From Aspidiotus rigidus (lineage: Eukaryota > Arthropoda > Insecta > Hemiptera > Diaspididae), in contig JAVHKY010000001.1 of assembly GCA_035079385.1 (NCBI GenBank), positions 10,316,501-10,380,500 on the forward strand: a stretch of 64,000 nt of DNA, read 5' to 3'. Below, piece after piece: positions 1 through 11,652 of the stretch (its first letter is position 1; the number at the start of each line of letters is the position of its first letter). A model generated the notes under the pieces. It searched no databases. It was given only the letters and a program-made list of their open reading frames with translations, and was not told the DNA's origin. Position numbers and translations under genes: made by a program.

Positions 1-372
1 CTTGAATAGAGGTGTAGTGTATGGCAACACTGTATTCTGAATTCTAATAATTTGATAATTGATGTACTGATATGATGATGAACGTTAATAAAATGGTTCT
101 TGAGTTTCTGAAATATTTACAAAAACCTCAAAATTAATTAGTCCCCCTTCAGAAAAAAAATCTATTGTCCAAGTTTTCTATGTGATCACATTACCCAGCT
201 TGAGAAAATCATAAAACACAATAGAAAAATATTAGATCAATGTAATAGTAATTCAAAAATGCCTCCAAATGAAAACAGATTAGAAAGTAACATAGGTAGT
301 GCAAAAATTGACTTAAAATTAAAACAGATGATTCGAAACAATAGATACCTATAAAAAGGAAACATTCAAAAT

Positions 373-2596
373 TCATTTGGACAACTTTTTCTTGACCACA
401 TTAATATTCTCTTCAAGCATATTAAGATGTTCTGCATTAGAGTCGATCAATTTTTGTTTTTTGATTTCCAACACTTTCAAGTTTTGCTCTAGAATTCTTC
501 TTTCATCAGCTTCAACTTTTTCTTCATATTTCTTCAACTGTAAAGCTTCTTTACGTTTTCCTGAAGCGTTTTTGCAGTACTGAATCATAGAACTTGAAAT
601 ATTCAACTTTGTTATATCAAAATTTATTTGTCGCATGTGATCAAAAATATGACGTTGAGCTACCAGAGAATGCTCTTCTAAATTTTCAACAAGAAAATCT
701 TTATTCACAGAAAAAGACCGCTCAACAGCAGCGTTACCGTGGAAAAAAATATAAATGATTTTCAAAAAGTCTGTAAAATCTTGGGATAGAGCATGCAAGT
801 CGTTTAAACGCAAAAAAAAAACTGGATAAATCTTCGCTACAGTTAAAAGTTTTTAAAAATTCCAGAACGCTTTTCTCTTTGCAAATGGTCAAGTATTCCC
901 TTCTAATAAATTCAGCAGCACTGAACTCCAAAAGATTGTTTTCAACAAAATTAGTTAGTACCAATTCAATTCGGCTTTTTCTAAGTTCAGAGTTTAACAT
1001 AACTTTTGGAACAATACAGGATGAGCCTTTAATAATGGGATTATCAAGGGGTAACTTAGATATAAGTTTACAATAAACTGCTTTTAAATATTTCATACAA
1101 TCCTGTTTGAAACTGTAAACTTCGGATACTTTGAATTTTTTCAGAGCATCTTTGGCACCGAAGCCAATATCTACATCATCAACACTTTTCAGATGCGCAT
1201 CAAGGTCAGTCCTGAAAACGATTTTTTTCAAAAATCGGTTACCTATGTTTTGAATTAATGCCCGCATGTCATCATAGAGAAAAGGAAATAAGACACCATC
1301 CGATTGATATTTTGTCAGAAAATATTGCAATTCTTCACAAACTGATATCATGAAACGTATTTTAGCGCGCAACAATTTGTCTTTCAACACTGATTTTACA
1401 GCATAAAACAATTTTGTTTTTGGTGGATTGTCTTCTACACCCTTAATGTACAATTTCAAAGACTCAATAACCTCTTCACTTCGTTTCAACGCGGGTTTGT
1501 TTTCAAGCCAGCGGACTGTACAGAATCTCAACGGAAATGCAGAACTTTTGGAAAAAAATTTATAATCTGCGCGCCGACTAGGAAAATTTTTAAACAAATA
1601 ATACGAATTTTTCAAATATTCATTAATTTGCCAACTCACTTCCTTATGGCCTTCTTTGTAAGCGTTGTTCACAATATGTAATGAACAGGTTCCAACGTCA
1701 CACGTTGAAGTTTCAGTTAAGAAATCACGAATGATACGAAATAGTTTCAAATTAACGTTAGGCCCATCTAAAGCGAGTTGTTGCATGTTATAGAGGCTGA
1801 GATTCAATTTTTGCAACCCAGCGACAATGGTCTTTTCCATTTCTTCTGCATTACATTTAAGTGGAAATAGTGAACACAAATATCTGGTTTGGACTTTTCT
1901 GTCTTCTTCATCCCAAAAACAAATAATTAAGTCCATTTGCGATTTTACACTCACCCTATTTAAGCTTTCGTCCGCTGAAATTGTGTAATTTTTTGCCTTC
2001 CTCGCTCGATCAACAACTTCAATTTGGAAAAATGGACCCAAACCGTAGGTCACGTAATAAGCAGCCTTATCTTTACCTAAATTGAAATTTTTGGCAACGT
2101 CACTGCCGGGGAACATCACAGGAAATAAGTTACTTCCGGATTCTGCACTTCTTAGAGACATGTGAGATGTAACTCTGTTAATTGCCCACATTATCTCCGC
2201 TTTTATAACATTGGAATTCTTCAACCAACTTGATACTGCTACTGTTGAGGAAGGAAGGACAGGCGTCGAATTTGGAATCGCAGCAGACGTAGATGTCTCT
2301 ATTCCAGTACTTTTTTTTTCAAACGACAGAGTACTTTGTTCCTTCTTCTTCAGAGGATTTTCCAATCCTTGATGACCTTTTCCTTTTGCGTGACTGCGGA
2401 CATCAGAAATTCCCGAATGTTGTACGCTGAATTCACTTTTACATAATTTGCAGAAAGCCTTCGATCTGTTATTAATCACTGGCGCAATCCACAGAACAAA
2501 TTCAGAATCATCAAGCCACGTGTCTTTAAATGAACACGAACCACGAACACGTCGACTTCCCATTTTACGCAAATACTTGTAGAAGTTAGAATCCAC
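373..2596 (-). pseudogene. hAT-type transposase, broken by a homopolymer frameshift
   Basis: The minus-strand reading frame 2596-734 begins with a BED-like zinc finger: CKLC near residue 50, then HAKGKGH about 20 residues later. A long RNase-H-like transposase body follows, with motifs such as DGPNVNL and CSLHIVNNAY that fit hAT/ZBED-like proteins. The hAT C-terminal dimerisation segment (HGNAAVERSFSVNK) sits in a different frame, 813-373. The frames switch at a run of ten A on the plus strand (812-821), so one base gained or lost there separates catalytic body and dimerisation domain. A charged tail ends at 373. It is either a recently dead transposase or an intact one with a homopolymer sequencing error. 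No convincing terminal inverted repeats were found; the 3' end may lie left of the window. The superfamily call is firm; activity is not shown. Confidence 0.8.
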
Positions 2597-3846
2597 AAAA
2601 GACGCACAGCCAGGTTGAACATCAGAATCAAACTGAAACGGACACTAGACTTGACAGCTGCATTTCAAATACTGTATGAAGTCCATCAAAAATCAACGCA
2701 CTCATACACCACTGTACACTACTGCCGCGTAGACGACAAGTCGGTGCATGCATAGTCAAATGTAGAGTTGAGAAGTCATCTGTAGAAAGGGCGACAGTCC
2801 CATAAGAATTACATTGACCGGGTGCCTTTTTGACAAATAACTCCTCAGTATGTTGTACATTGATAACAGTGAACTCAATTCCTAGTAGAGACTGACTAGC
2901 TTTGTTGCGCGCGCATGAAAGAACGGATGTTGAGCGCGCATGAAACAAGGGAATACCTATCTTCTTTCTCTCTCATTTCTTCATTCCGCTGGTCTCATAC
3001 TACAATACCTACACAAAAATATACGCGTTGTGAGTCTTGGGTGTTGGCGAAACTGCAGTACATTGCTATTCAACAACATGAAAAGCGTTGCGTTAATAAT
3101 TTCTGTGAGAAAAAAATGGATGTATTGAAGATGAACAGACTTACATTAACTTAGACTTAGACATTCTCGCCAGGCTGCCTCTCATCTCTTGAATATTTCT
3201 GAAGCCCTACTCTGCCGTACAAAGTAGAATTGACGTATATCCGTATCAACGATCAGCAAAAAATGTTATTTTTTCCATACGTGAAATGTGAAGGATATAT
3301 TTTTCGCAGATCGTCGATATGGATGTAGGTCAATACTACACACTATTTGCAAACGTCGGGAGGGAATCCTACAGTACAAACACATTCTATATAACACAGC
3401 GTCTTATAGGAGAAAATTTGTTTCCTATTTCTCGAGAACGATGCGTTTAATAAAGGTAAAATTATTCAACTTGTAGTTTCCTATCAAATGGACCCAAGTT
3501 TGATTTTTTACCTCCCAAAAATATGAAATTACACGCAACTGATAGTAAATTACAAGACAAATAAAAATTATTATCTTCCAAGTTTTTTTAGACTTGTCCT
3601 ATCGGAACACGCCATGAAAAATCGGTACATTTTCGGCATTTTGGGAGGACTGGTAGACATCCTGACCATGAACATCAATCTGATTTTAATTTTTTAGATT
3701 TGGAAACCTTTTCACAGAATCATGAAGAACTACACTATACGACTGTATTCTGAAATTTAGGCAAATTTTGAAGTAATAGTTATAGGAATTCATAACATTC
3801 TCCCTGGTACCAAAACTAGACTGTGTAATTCTTACATCATATTATA
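2597..3846. other. flank of hAT gene, no gene seen
   Basis: No convincing coding exon on either strand. The short frames here lack family motifs. The part next to 2596 could hold the 5' end and promoter of the hAT element, but no 8-bp target duplication or matching terminus was recognised. Confidence 0.4.
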
Positions 3847-4130
3847 CAGGGTGGGGCAGAAAGATGTTACCAGTTGAATGGGAGTTTGCGCTAAATCTGT
3901 CGTAGCGCGAAAACGTTAGACTTACACTTTAGATGTACAAATTTGCTATCTCAATTTTATCTTTAATTCGAGCCACATCCGAAGTTTCTACGACTTTTCT
4001 GAGCCGAGTTATGGACCACAATGTGCCGTAATTTCACAGCAGGGGTTCACAAAGTTGTGAATTATCAAAAGATAATTTTCCTATTGAAAAAATCGCGTAA
4101 TCTCCAAAGTGTTCCTCGATCCTAGAGTAA

Positions 4131-4760
4131 AATTTAGCGCTGAATCCGAATAAGATTGTTAAAAAATTCTGCAAAGCACCAAAATGGGTTTATGGGCCCA
4201 AAAAGGGTCAAAATTTCCCAAAAACGATAAAATCGCCTAATCTTCGAAATTTCTTTCGTTTTTGAGACAAAATTTAGCGCTGAATCTGAATAAAATTGTT
4301 AAGAAATCTTGCGAAGCACCAAAACGGGTTGGTTGGGCCCAAAGAGGGTCGAAATTTCCCCAAAATGATGAAATCACCTAATCTTTGAAGTTTTTCTCGA
4401 TTCTGAGATAAAATTCGGTGAATCTGAATAAAATTGTTGAAAGATTCTGCGAAGCACCAAAATGGGTTTTTGGGCCCAAAAAGGGTCAACATTTCACCAA
4501 AACGATAAAATTGCCTAATCTTCGAAGTTTCTTTCGTTTCCGAGACAAAATTTAGCGCTGAATCTGAATAAAATTGTTAAGAAATCTTGCGAAGCACCAA
4601 AATGGGTTAATGGGACCATGAAGGGTCAACATTTCTTCAAAACGAAAAGAATTGCCCAATCTTCAAAGTTTTTCTTGATTCTAGAGTAAAATTGTGTGTT
4701 CAGTTGTAAAAACAAAACTGTTGAATAATTTTTCGAAGCACCAAAATGTGTGCAAGTGTC
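4131..4760 (+). repeat. left block of ~140-bp tandem repeats in the foldback
   Basis: Five diverged units. The landmark GAAGCACCAAAATGGGTT recurs with its GCACC near 4176, 4316, 4454, 4594 and 4738, a spacing of 138-144 bp. Each unit also carries a TTTAGCGCTGAATCTGAATA-like segment and GGGCCCAAAAAGGGTC. Confidence 0.85.
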
Positions 4761-4859
4761 CAAAAACGATTACAATTTCACCAACTGGGAAAATTGCTCA
4801 GTCTTTTCAATTTCATTTGGTTCTCATAGAAATCGAGCTCCGCGATTTTTTTTTGGACT

Positions 4860-5400
4860 CGGCGCAAAAATTTACCCCATAATTGAAAACAACATTCGAA
4901 GATTAAGCAATTATTCATCTTGGATGAATTTTGATTCTCTTCGAGCCCATCAACCCATTTTGGTGCTCCGAAGTATTATTTCAGCATTTTTTTCGGACTC
5001 AGCGTGAAATTCCATTTGAAAATCGAATTAAAGTTTGAACGATTTTCCAATTTGGGAAAATTTTGGGCCTTTTTGGGCTCATTAACCTCTTTTTAGTTCT
5101 TCGAAGAACTCTGTGAGCATTTCTTTCGAACTCAGCACGAAATTCCACTTGAAGATCGAATCAAAATTTGAAAATTTGAACAATTTTCCAATTTGCGAAA
5201 ATTTTGCCCCTTTTTGGGCCCATTAACCCCTTTTTCGTGCTTCGAATAACGCTGTGAGTATTTTTTTTCGGACTCAGCGTGAAATTACACTTAAGAATCG
5301 ATTTACAATTCAAAAGTTTGAACAATTTTCCACCTTGGGGAAATATTGACCCTTTTCGGGCCCATTAACCCATTTTGGTGCCTCTTAGGGTTTTGTTACT
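4860..5400 (-). repeat. right block of the same repeats, inverted
   Basis: The reverse complement of the left-block unit recurs with its landmark near 4962, 5098, 5236 and 5377 (spacing 136-141 bp), as in AACCCATTTTGGTGCTCCGA. Together with the left block this gives nine units in two opposed arrays. Confidence 0.8.
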
Positions 5401-5962
5401 ATTTTTTTCGTTTTCCCCGTCCAAATTCACTTATAAAACAATAATTTAATTATTAAAATTTGCGAAATTCAATTCTATACTGTAAATTAATTAATTTTCA
5501 AGCCCTATTTTGGGAACCCTGACGATTTGGTGAATTGTCGGCACTTTTTGGTCCATAACTCAGCTCAGAAGAGTCGTAGAAACTTCAGGTCCGGCTCAAA
5601 ATAAAGATAAAATTAAGATACAAAATTCGTACATTCAAACTATACGTCTAACGTTTTGCGTTTTCGCGCTACGACAGATTTAGCGCAAACTCCCATTTAA
5701 CTGGTAACATCTTTCTGCCCGACCCTGTATACTGTGTACCGTACTACCTCCTTTATAAATCTTTTAAGCGAACAATATTTGTATAATATGGTGACATTTT
5801 CTGACCATTTTTACACCGGGTGCATAATCTGTCACTTCCTTTGACAATTCTTATCTTCTTTCTAATAGAAATTTATGCGCTGTCAATCGCGCAATGACGT
5901 ACTATTCACCTCCACTCAAAACTTGCATCCATTAGGTTAAGTAACAATAATTCTATTATTCA

Positions 5963-5968
5963 TTTATT
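5963..5968 (-). terminator. AATAAA polyadenylation signal candidate
   Basis: The minus strand reads TAAGTTAATAAATG: the signal begins four bases after the stop codon of the secreted coiled-coil gene. This would make a very short 3' UTR. It supports reading 5972-5974 as a real stop rather than part of a GTAAGT donor. Confidence 0.45.
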
Positions 5969-5971
5969 AAC

Positions 5972-8003
5972 TTACGTTGTTTTACGGGTTTTAAAAGTTA
6001 TTGCTGCTTTAGAAGTAGGGCTGCAAGTACCAACAGCGTTTACAAGGATTGTAAGGTATTCATCCAAGTCATTCCCAAAAAAGGGTATCCTTTCAAATTC
6101 ACAATCATCTGGTATAGCTAATTTTCTGGTAGCGTGGACGACAATCCTAGATCCTTGATCATGAGCCTTACTTAAGGATAATGTGAAAATTTGCGTAAAA
6201 TCGTCTAAGGTTGTTGTTTCCTTAAAATTGATTTTTTCCTCGCATTTCTCGCGGTAACGCTTTTCAATCCAATAATTAATACGCTTTATCTTACCCTCGA
6301 TATCGGTTTGCGTTTTCAAAATCCAATGTAGTCTATGATCTCGGTTCGCAATTGTTCTCTGCTTTCGGTCTTCATGATACTGATAGTTGCCCAAATATTT
6401 ACGTTCTACAATCTCTTTTTCTTTTTCGCGATCTTCAATTAGATGTCTGAAGTTTCTTCTCTGTTCATAATAATTGTTGATTTCCTCATCTTTCAAGTTC
6501 AGATGAGCTGATGCATTCAATTTATTGTCGATATTATTTATTCTACCCACGAGATCCCGTATATGATTATTTATTTTTCTATGCTCGGATTTTACGAAAC
6601 TTTCATTTTTCTTGAATTCTTTATTATAACGCTCCACGAAACAATCCTCTATATCGTCGATCATCGTGCGTGGTTGAACTAGCAGTTCAACCTGTCGTGC
6701 CTTTTCCTATAACATATATAGGTATACTTATTTTGATTACACTCCATCAGGATCATTCTGAGAAAAATAAAAAAAAAGAACCTGATTTTTCCTTTCTATT
6801 GGTACTAAAATTAACTGCGACTAAATAAATATTGCAGGTGGTTAAATCTAATATCAAGCGCTCAAGTGTACTTGCACTCGACGTAATTAAAGTAATCGCG
6901 TCCTAAACTGAATTGACAATATTTAATACATGTTTGTATTCATTTTCATCAATTTTATCTGATTTTTCACTGAGGTACTTACTTCAAGTCCAAGCTCTTC
7001 CGTACTAACGTCTTACTTAAAACTATAAGCTAGGATGGTAAAATAAAATGCGAGTTTTAAAGAAACTTATGGGAATACTCAAAAATTAAGAAATATTCAC
7101 AAGAAACGCAACAAAGAGGTAAAATATTCGTTTAAACTGACCGATTTAGAATATTTACACCCCCATTCACCATTCAGCTGTAAATCCAGCGTGAGTTCAG
7201 CTCTAAATTTCTCTCTTTTTAACCAATCTCTCCTCTTTGCATCTTAGCGTGAATGTCTATCTTTGTAGTCTACTCTAACGAGCCCCATGATAACTGAAGT
7301 CATTGAAAGGGTTTATTTGCATGGAGTATTATCAGACACTGAACTTCAATTCCCAATCCTTTCACCTTTACTGAATATTCATTTCCGAAGTACTGTAACT
7401 GTATAACTCAAATTTGGCTGATATCTCTTGTTTCCTCTCTAGGTACACATTCTCTCCCGTAGAAACCTCTTTCAATTGAATGTAAGCTAGGGACTAGTGC
7501 AATGATTAAAAACGGAAGAATCCTAAACACGAATTCTGTTGTGCTGACAAAAATTAGACAAAAAGGTATTTACCAAGTCGGTTTCTTTCTTCACTCCCCA
7601 ACCGTACCAATCTCCGTTTACTTTTGCCGCGGCCCCTTGTTGTTCTGGTGGCAAAGAAGCTATCCAGGCTTGCTGCTCTTTTTTGAACTCCTCTACCTAC
7701 AGGGAATTAAAGTGAACGTAAAATATACTTATACGTGTTACTGATCGATATGGTGAAAAGCCATCTTTCATAATGAAATGAATACACTCATCACAGGAAA
7801 TGAACATATTTTACTCACATTCTTGTCATTCAGGTTGTTGTCGTTAATAGGCTGGCATAACACCACGACCGAAGAGACATAAACTGAGAAAAAGGAGGTC
7901 TATTGTTAGTACAGTGTACGATACTTAAATGACGAGATTAATCAATATTGTCTTGAGATTTGTGTCAATACTTACACCACAATGACAAATACAAGAAAAT
8001 CAT
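5972..8003 (-). CDS. secreted coiled-coil protein, four exons, family unknown
   Basis: Exons on the minus strand: 8003-7976, 7883-7819, 7696-7574 and 6706-5972. Every intron is GT-AG with good sites (donors GTAAGT, GTGAGT, GTAAAT; acceptors TTTTTCTCAG, CCCTGTAG, GTTATAG), and phases match throughout (1, 0, 0). The 316-residue product starts MIFLYLSLWFYVSSVVVLCQ, a clear signal peptide with likely cleavage near residue 19. After a short linker containing IASLPPEQQ and NGDWYGWG (about 40-65) comes a charged Lys/Glu-rich stretch (about 90-230) with coiled-coil character, then a less charged C-terminus with two Cys in all after the signal. Another in-frame ATG lies 24 bases upstream (8027-8025); the later start gives the cleaner signal peptide. 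AATAAA follows the stop at once. I do not recognise the family. RDHRLHWIL...KRINYWI faintly resembles the end of a PI3K p85 inter-SH2 coil, but a signal peptide argues against that. A salivary or extracellular protein is possible; this is inference. Confidence 0.75.
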
Positions 8004-9360
8004 TTTATCGTCTAGGATTGTCCACATCAGAAATGAAGAGGTTATACCTATTAGGAAATGTGAAACTTTCCTCTACACGAGTTTTTTCGCATTGTGGTCA
8101 TTAAAATCAACAACTCGATAACGATTGAAAGATAAGAGAAAAAAGAACAGAGTTAATTAAATCACTAACTGCTGTAGATATCAATAGTAATATTTATGTG
8201 ATTACAGATTCGACTGCATTTTACACGGCAAATTTCTAATTACTCACGTACCAGTACCCAAGATCGTACATATTCTAATAGATCTTGACCAGTACCACCC
8301 AGTACTTCTTGCAATGAGTACCGCTCATCCAGGGGTGGGCACGGATCGTGAAAATTTGATCCGGTTTGCGGATCGCGAATCATCGGTCTTTTGACGGATC
8401 GGATCGCGGATCAATCATCGTTCATTGAAAACGATCCGGATCACGGATCACGGATCAGTAACATCTCTTTACGATCCGACAGATCAATCAACTGCGGATC
8501 AGAACATTCGATCCGTGATCCGGGAATCAGTGATCCGTGATCCGCGAATCATTACTCAAATAGAAGGTAAATTTTTTTTCTCTTTCTCCATGGAAAATGT
8601 GGTTGTTTTGCAACGTGAAAAATCAGGGCTTGCGACCGAAATTTTTTTAACGGTTAACGGTTATCGGTCAAATGACCTCCCAAATTTTTTCGGTCATCGG
8701 TTATCTGTCAAAATGTGGGAAAATATAATGGTTATAACGGTTAACTGTTATAACCGATATAACCGCTATAACCGTTTAAAAAAATATATTTTTAGGTTAT
8801 AACGGTTGAAATGCGTGAACACAACACATATGCATCAAAAAATCACATAATTTAGAAAATAATTCAATATTATTACTACCTCAGTACCTCTAAATACTAG
8901 ATAGTGGACAAACTCGACAATCTTGTGACTCGTCACTCTCCAGTCTCCAAATTCACAGATTGCAAATATTTTTTTCTTTGTTTTCTACTTTTCTTATTTC
9001 TAGTTTTCTTCTTGTTAATGTCTCATTACTCATTAGTCTGTAGGCTACTTCAAAAGTTGAAAGTTCAAACTTCAGAGTTTGAACACTTTGAAAGTTTGAA
9101 CAGTTCCCTTCTAGACCTAGTTTTAGTCAGGCCCTGGTTTTAGTTTGCAAACTTTTCAACAATATGATGTATGAAATGATGATGATTGATTAGGGAATAG
9201 CTGAATGAGTTAGCAAATTCATTCTCTTCAAAATAAAATTAGAATTTATCACAGAAGATGGAAATTAAAAAAAAACCTTAGTTTCAAGTAATTCCAGATT
9301 TTGTATATTTTTGAATTCAGAAAACAAAAATTTAATAGAAAAAACATTAAACATTATGAC

Positions 9361-10323
9361 TAGAGCCCGGATTCCCTGGTTTTTGTCGCATAATTTCCTT
9401 AAAGGGCAAATTTCTGAAAATCATATAGAAGTTCATTTCATGGTATTCTGAGCCCAGGAAAAAAGTTTTATTTCTCCGAAAAACTCCAAAAATGGGGATA
9501 AAATCCGAAATCTTCCGAAAACCTATAATTTGTAGAAAAAGTTATTTTTTATACAAAATTTTGTGATTTGAGACACAAAAATTTAAATAATTATGAATCG
9601 AAAAAATTTCTTTACTGCTTATATAGTTGTAACTTCACAATGGACTGTGTTATTGTGACGTCACAACTATCGATATCATGGATGAAAAGATCGATTTTGT
9701 CCATTTAGCATTTTGCTCCCATAAAAAATACATGTGGAGCAGAGATCACTACGCTACCAATTGAATATAAAAAATGATACGGTCAAGAGATTTTTTTTAC
9801 AAGTAGCAAGAAGTTGATAAATTTGAAATATCAACTTTTCTGTAAATTTTAACATCTCATATTAAATTAATACCATGGTCATCTTTGCTCCGCATGTATT
9901 TCTTATGGGAGCAAAATGCCGAATGGACAAATTTTCAGCAGAATAGGTACTTCTGCCAGAAATAGCTCACTCACACTTATGCATCTTGCCCTCACACTCA
10001 TGTTGCGTTATTACAAATAACACAGTCCATATCTTGTGCTCTAATTGAAGCGTGAACCAACCAGAAAATAAAATAAGACAAAATCTAATATGCTAGTGCA
10101 GCATAACGTGAAATTTTTATAATTCTTTATGTTCAGATCAACTACCTATTTAGATTTTTTTTCTCTTTTTCGATGTAAAAATTTTGATACATATTTACCT
10201 ACTGTAAAAAATTTTTTCCCAATTTTTTAATACCTACTTATTTTAATAAATCCGAGTAATGCCGAAAATTCTCATTCTAGTTCCGAATTTTGCTGTTTTT
10301 AACTCGGAAAAATCCGGGCTCTA
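9361..10323. mobile_element. hAT-type MITE C, copy 1, inserted in B
   Basis: Termini TAGAGCCCGGA and TCCGGGCTCTA with a perfect target duplication ATTATGAC (9353-9360 and 10324-10331). A second copy lies at 14996-15490 in the opposite orientation. The two copies share about 200 bp or more at each end but differ internally, because this copy carries a further palindromic segment (about 9640-10030). Confidence 0.93.
9640..10030. mobile_element. palindromic MITE D, innermost
   Basis: Ends ATGGACTGTGTTATT (9640-9654) and AATAACACAGTCCAT (10016-10030) are exact inverted repeats. A second matching pair lies inside (about 9695-9750 against 9885-9945, around GCATTTTGCTCCCATAA). It is missing from the second copy of element C, which supports a separate insertion. 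TGACGTCA sits 13 bases in from GACTG at the left end. No clear target duplication was found. Confidence 0.7.
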
Positions 10324-11240
10324 ATTATGACGTACCTATAATTATATTATTTAAAACTGATTTAAAATCAACTCCAAAATCTTTTGACTGTTCGATTTCG
10401 ACTTCTACTGAAGCGATTCTCTGACTGGTTTTTCTTTTCATGAAAAGGTATTCACCTCGACATTTGCAGTGTTAAATATCAAGTTTCTATCTTCAATAGT
10501 CTTTGAGAAATCTCGAAACGCAATTCCCTCCCTACATATTTCTTATGGGACATATTTTCATAGAAAAACACAGGTCTTTTGACAGTTCGATCTCGACTTC
10601 TACTGCACCGATTCTCTTACTGTTTTTTTTTTTTTTTTAATGAAAAGTATCCACCTCGACATTTTCATTGTTCAATATCAAGTTTTCATATTTAATAGTC
10701 TTTGAGGAATCTCAAAACGCGATTTCCTCCCTGTACATTTCTTAGGTCCAAACTCCGAAGAATCAACTGGAAAAATTTTTTTCTTTTTTTTTTACCAATT
10801 TTTTTCTGTCGTTTCAAATTTATTTTGGTTAAATAACAGTTATAACAGAAAAAATAACGGTTAACGGTCAATCGGTTAAGATCGCTTGTGAATTATAACG
10901 GTTAACGGTCAATCGGTCAAAATTGGTATTTTCATTTCGGTTATAACGGTTAACCGAGAAATAACTGTTATTATGCAAGCCCTGTGAAAAATTATAAGGC
11001 TCTAGAGCTTTTCACTTCAATCTGGAGCAAGAAAAAAAACGCGATCCGCGGATCAATGCAAATGATTCGGATCAAATCAACCATAAATGAAAAAATGATC
11101 CGGATCAATCGTGGATCATAAAGCGCGGGAAAAAAATGATCGCCAATTTTTGATCCCTGATCCGCGATCCGATCCGATCCGTGCCCAGCCCTGCGCTCAC
11201 CAGACCGATCCGTGAGTCATGTGTCCTATAGTGATTGTCA

Positions 11241-11530
11241 CGATACATTACCTTAGACCATACAACAGATAGACCGAGCATCGGCCATATACGCGTGTAC
11301 AACGCGTTGAACGGAAGACATGATAAGAAAATAAGGGGGACTGGACCTCAATGAAGGCAACGCGGGTGAACGCGCGGAGCAGTGAAACACACCGTACACC
11401 CGCGCCGCCCATCAAATTTGTAAACAAGGTCCAGTCCCTCTTATTTTCTTATGTGTATTCTTATCATGTCCTCCGTTCAAAGATTCATTGCTATGCTCGG
11501 TCTATCTGTTGTATGGTCTAAGTACATTAC
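11241..11530. repeat. foldback MITE, ~100-bp arms
   Basis: The left arm 11241-11345 (TTAGACCATACAACAGATAG, later AGAAAATAAGGGGGACTGGAC) is matched in reverse at 11425-11530 (GTCCAGTCCCTCTTATTTTC, later CTGTTGTATGGTCTAA). The loop is about 80 bp and GC-richer. There is no coding content. Confidence 0.8.
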
Positions 11531-11652
11531 ACGCCCGTTTGCTCGCTGTAGTTATTATTGTCCCATGTTCGTGCTAACTCCGCAACATATCCCTAGAGCG
11601 CGTTGCCAGTTAGAGATGGCAACTGGCAATGTGTACGTTCCCACATGGAAAA

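Larger units (their letters stand above)
3847..5727. mobile_element. 1.9-kb foldback transposon with TA target duplication
   Basis: The left end CAGGGTGGGGCAGAAAGATG is matched in inverted orientation at the right end (CAGGGTCGGGCAGAAAGATG on the minus strand), and TA flanks both ends (3845-3846, 5728-5729). Terminal arms stay alignable for roughly 190 bp, including the segment with CGCTAAATCTGTCGTAGCGC. The interior is also symmetrical: repeats of about 140 bp run one way in the left half and the opposite way in the right half, so almost the whole element could fold on itself. No transposase frame is present, so it is non-autonomous. TA duplication suggests a Tc1/mariner-like mobiliser, but the superfamily is an inference. 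Confidence 0.85.
8624..10984. mobile_element. hAT-type element B, inserted in A
   Basis: Termini are CAGGGCTTGC at the left and GCAAGCCCTG at the right, with a perfect 8-bp target duplication TGAAAAAT (8616-8623 and 10985-10992). Subterminal regions are packed with AACGGTTA/TAACCGTT motifs (8640-8810 and 10830-10970). There is no coding capacity. Its interior is interrupted by element C. Confidence 0.9.
8330..11193. mobile_element. hAT-type element A (outermost of three nested)
   Basis: Termini are CAGGGGTGGGCACGGATCG (left) and, inverted, CAGGGCTGGGCACGGATCGG (right). The 8-bp target duplication is CGCTCATC (8322-8329) versus CGCTCACC (11194-11201), seven of eight matching. Both ends carry dense copies of GGATC/GATCCG within the first about 200 bp (8340-8560 and 11040-11185), resembling the subterminal transposase-binding repeats known in hAT elements. 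There is no transposase frame. Its own sequence totals only about 500 bp once the nested elements are removed. Confidence 0.9.

Noticed and set aside
1..3220. Terminal inverted repeats for the hAT transposase copy
   Set aside because: Short matches (for example CTTGAATA at 1 and 3190) are too weak and lack an 8-bp duplication.
4274..5007. ORFs inside the foldback
   Set aside because: They follow the 140-bp repeat unit and show repeat-derived words (FGPKNPFWCFAE); no transposase motifs.
6000..6700. PI3K p85 inter-SH2 domain in the secreted coiled-coil protein
   Set aside because: A faint RDxxLxW...NxW resemblance only; no SH2 domain, and the protein has a signal peptide.
8425..8802. 125-codon ORF at the left end of hAT element A
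   Set aside because: It is a translation of the GATCCG and AACGGTTA iterons across the A/B boundary, not a gene.
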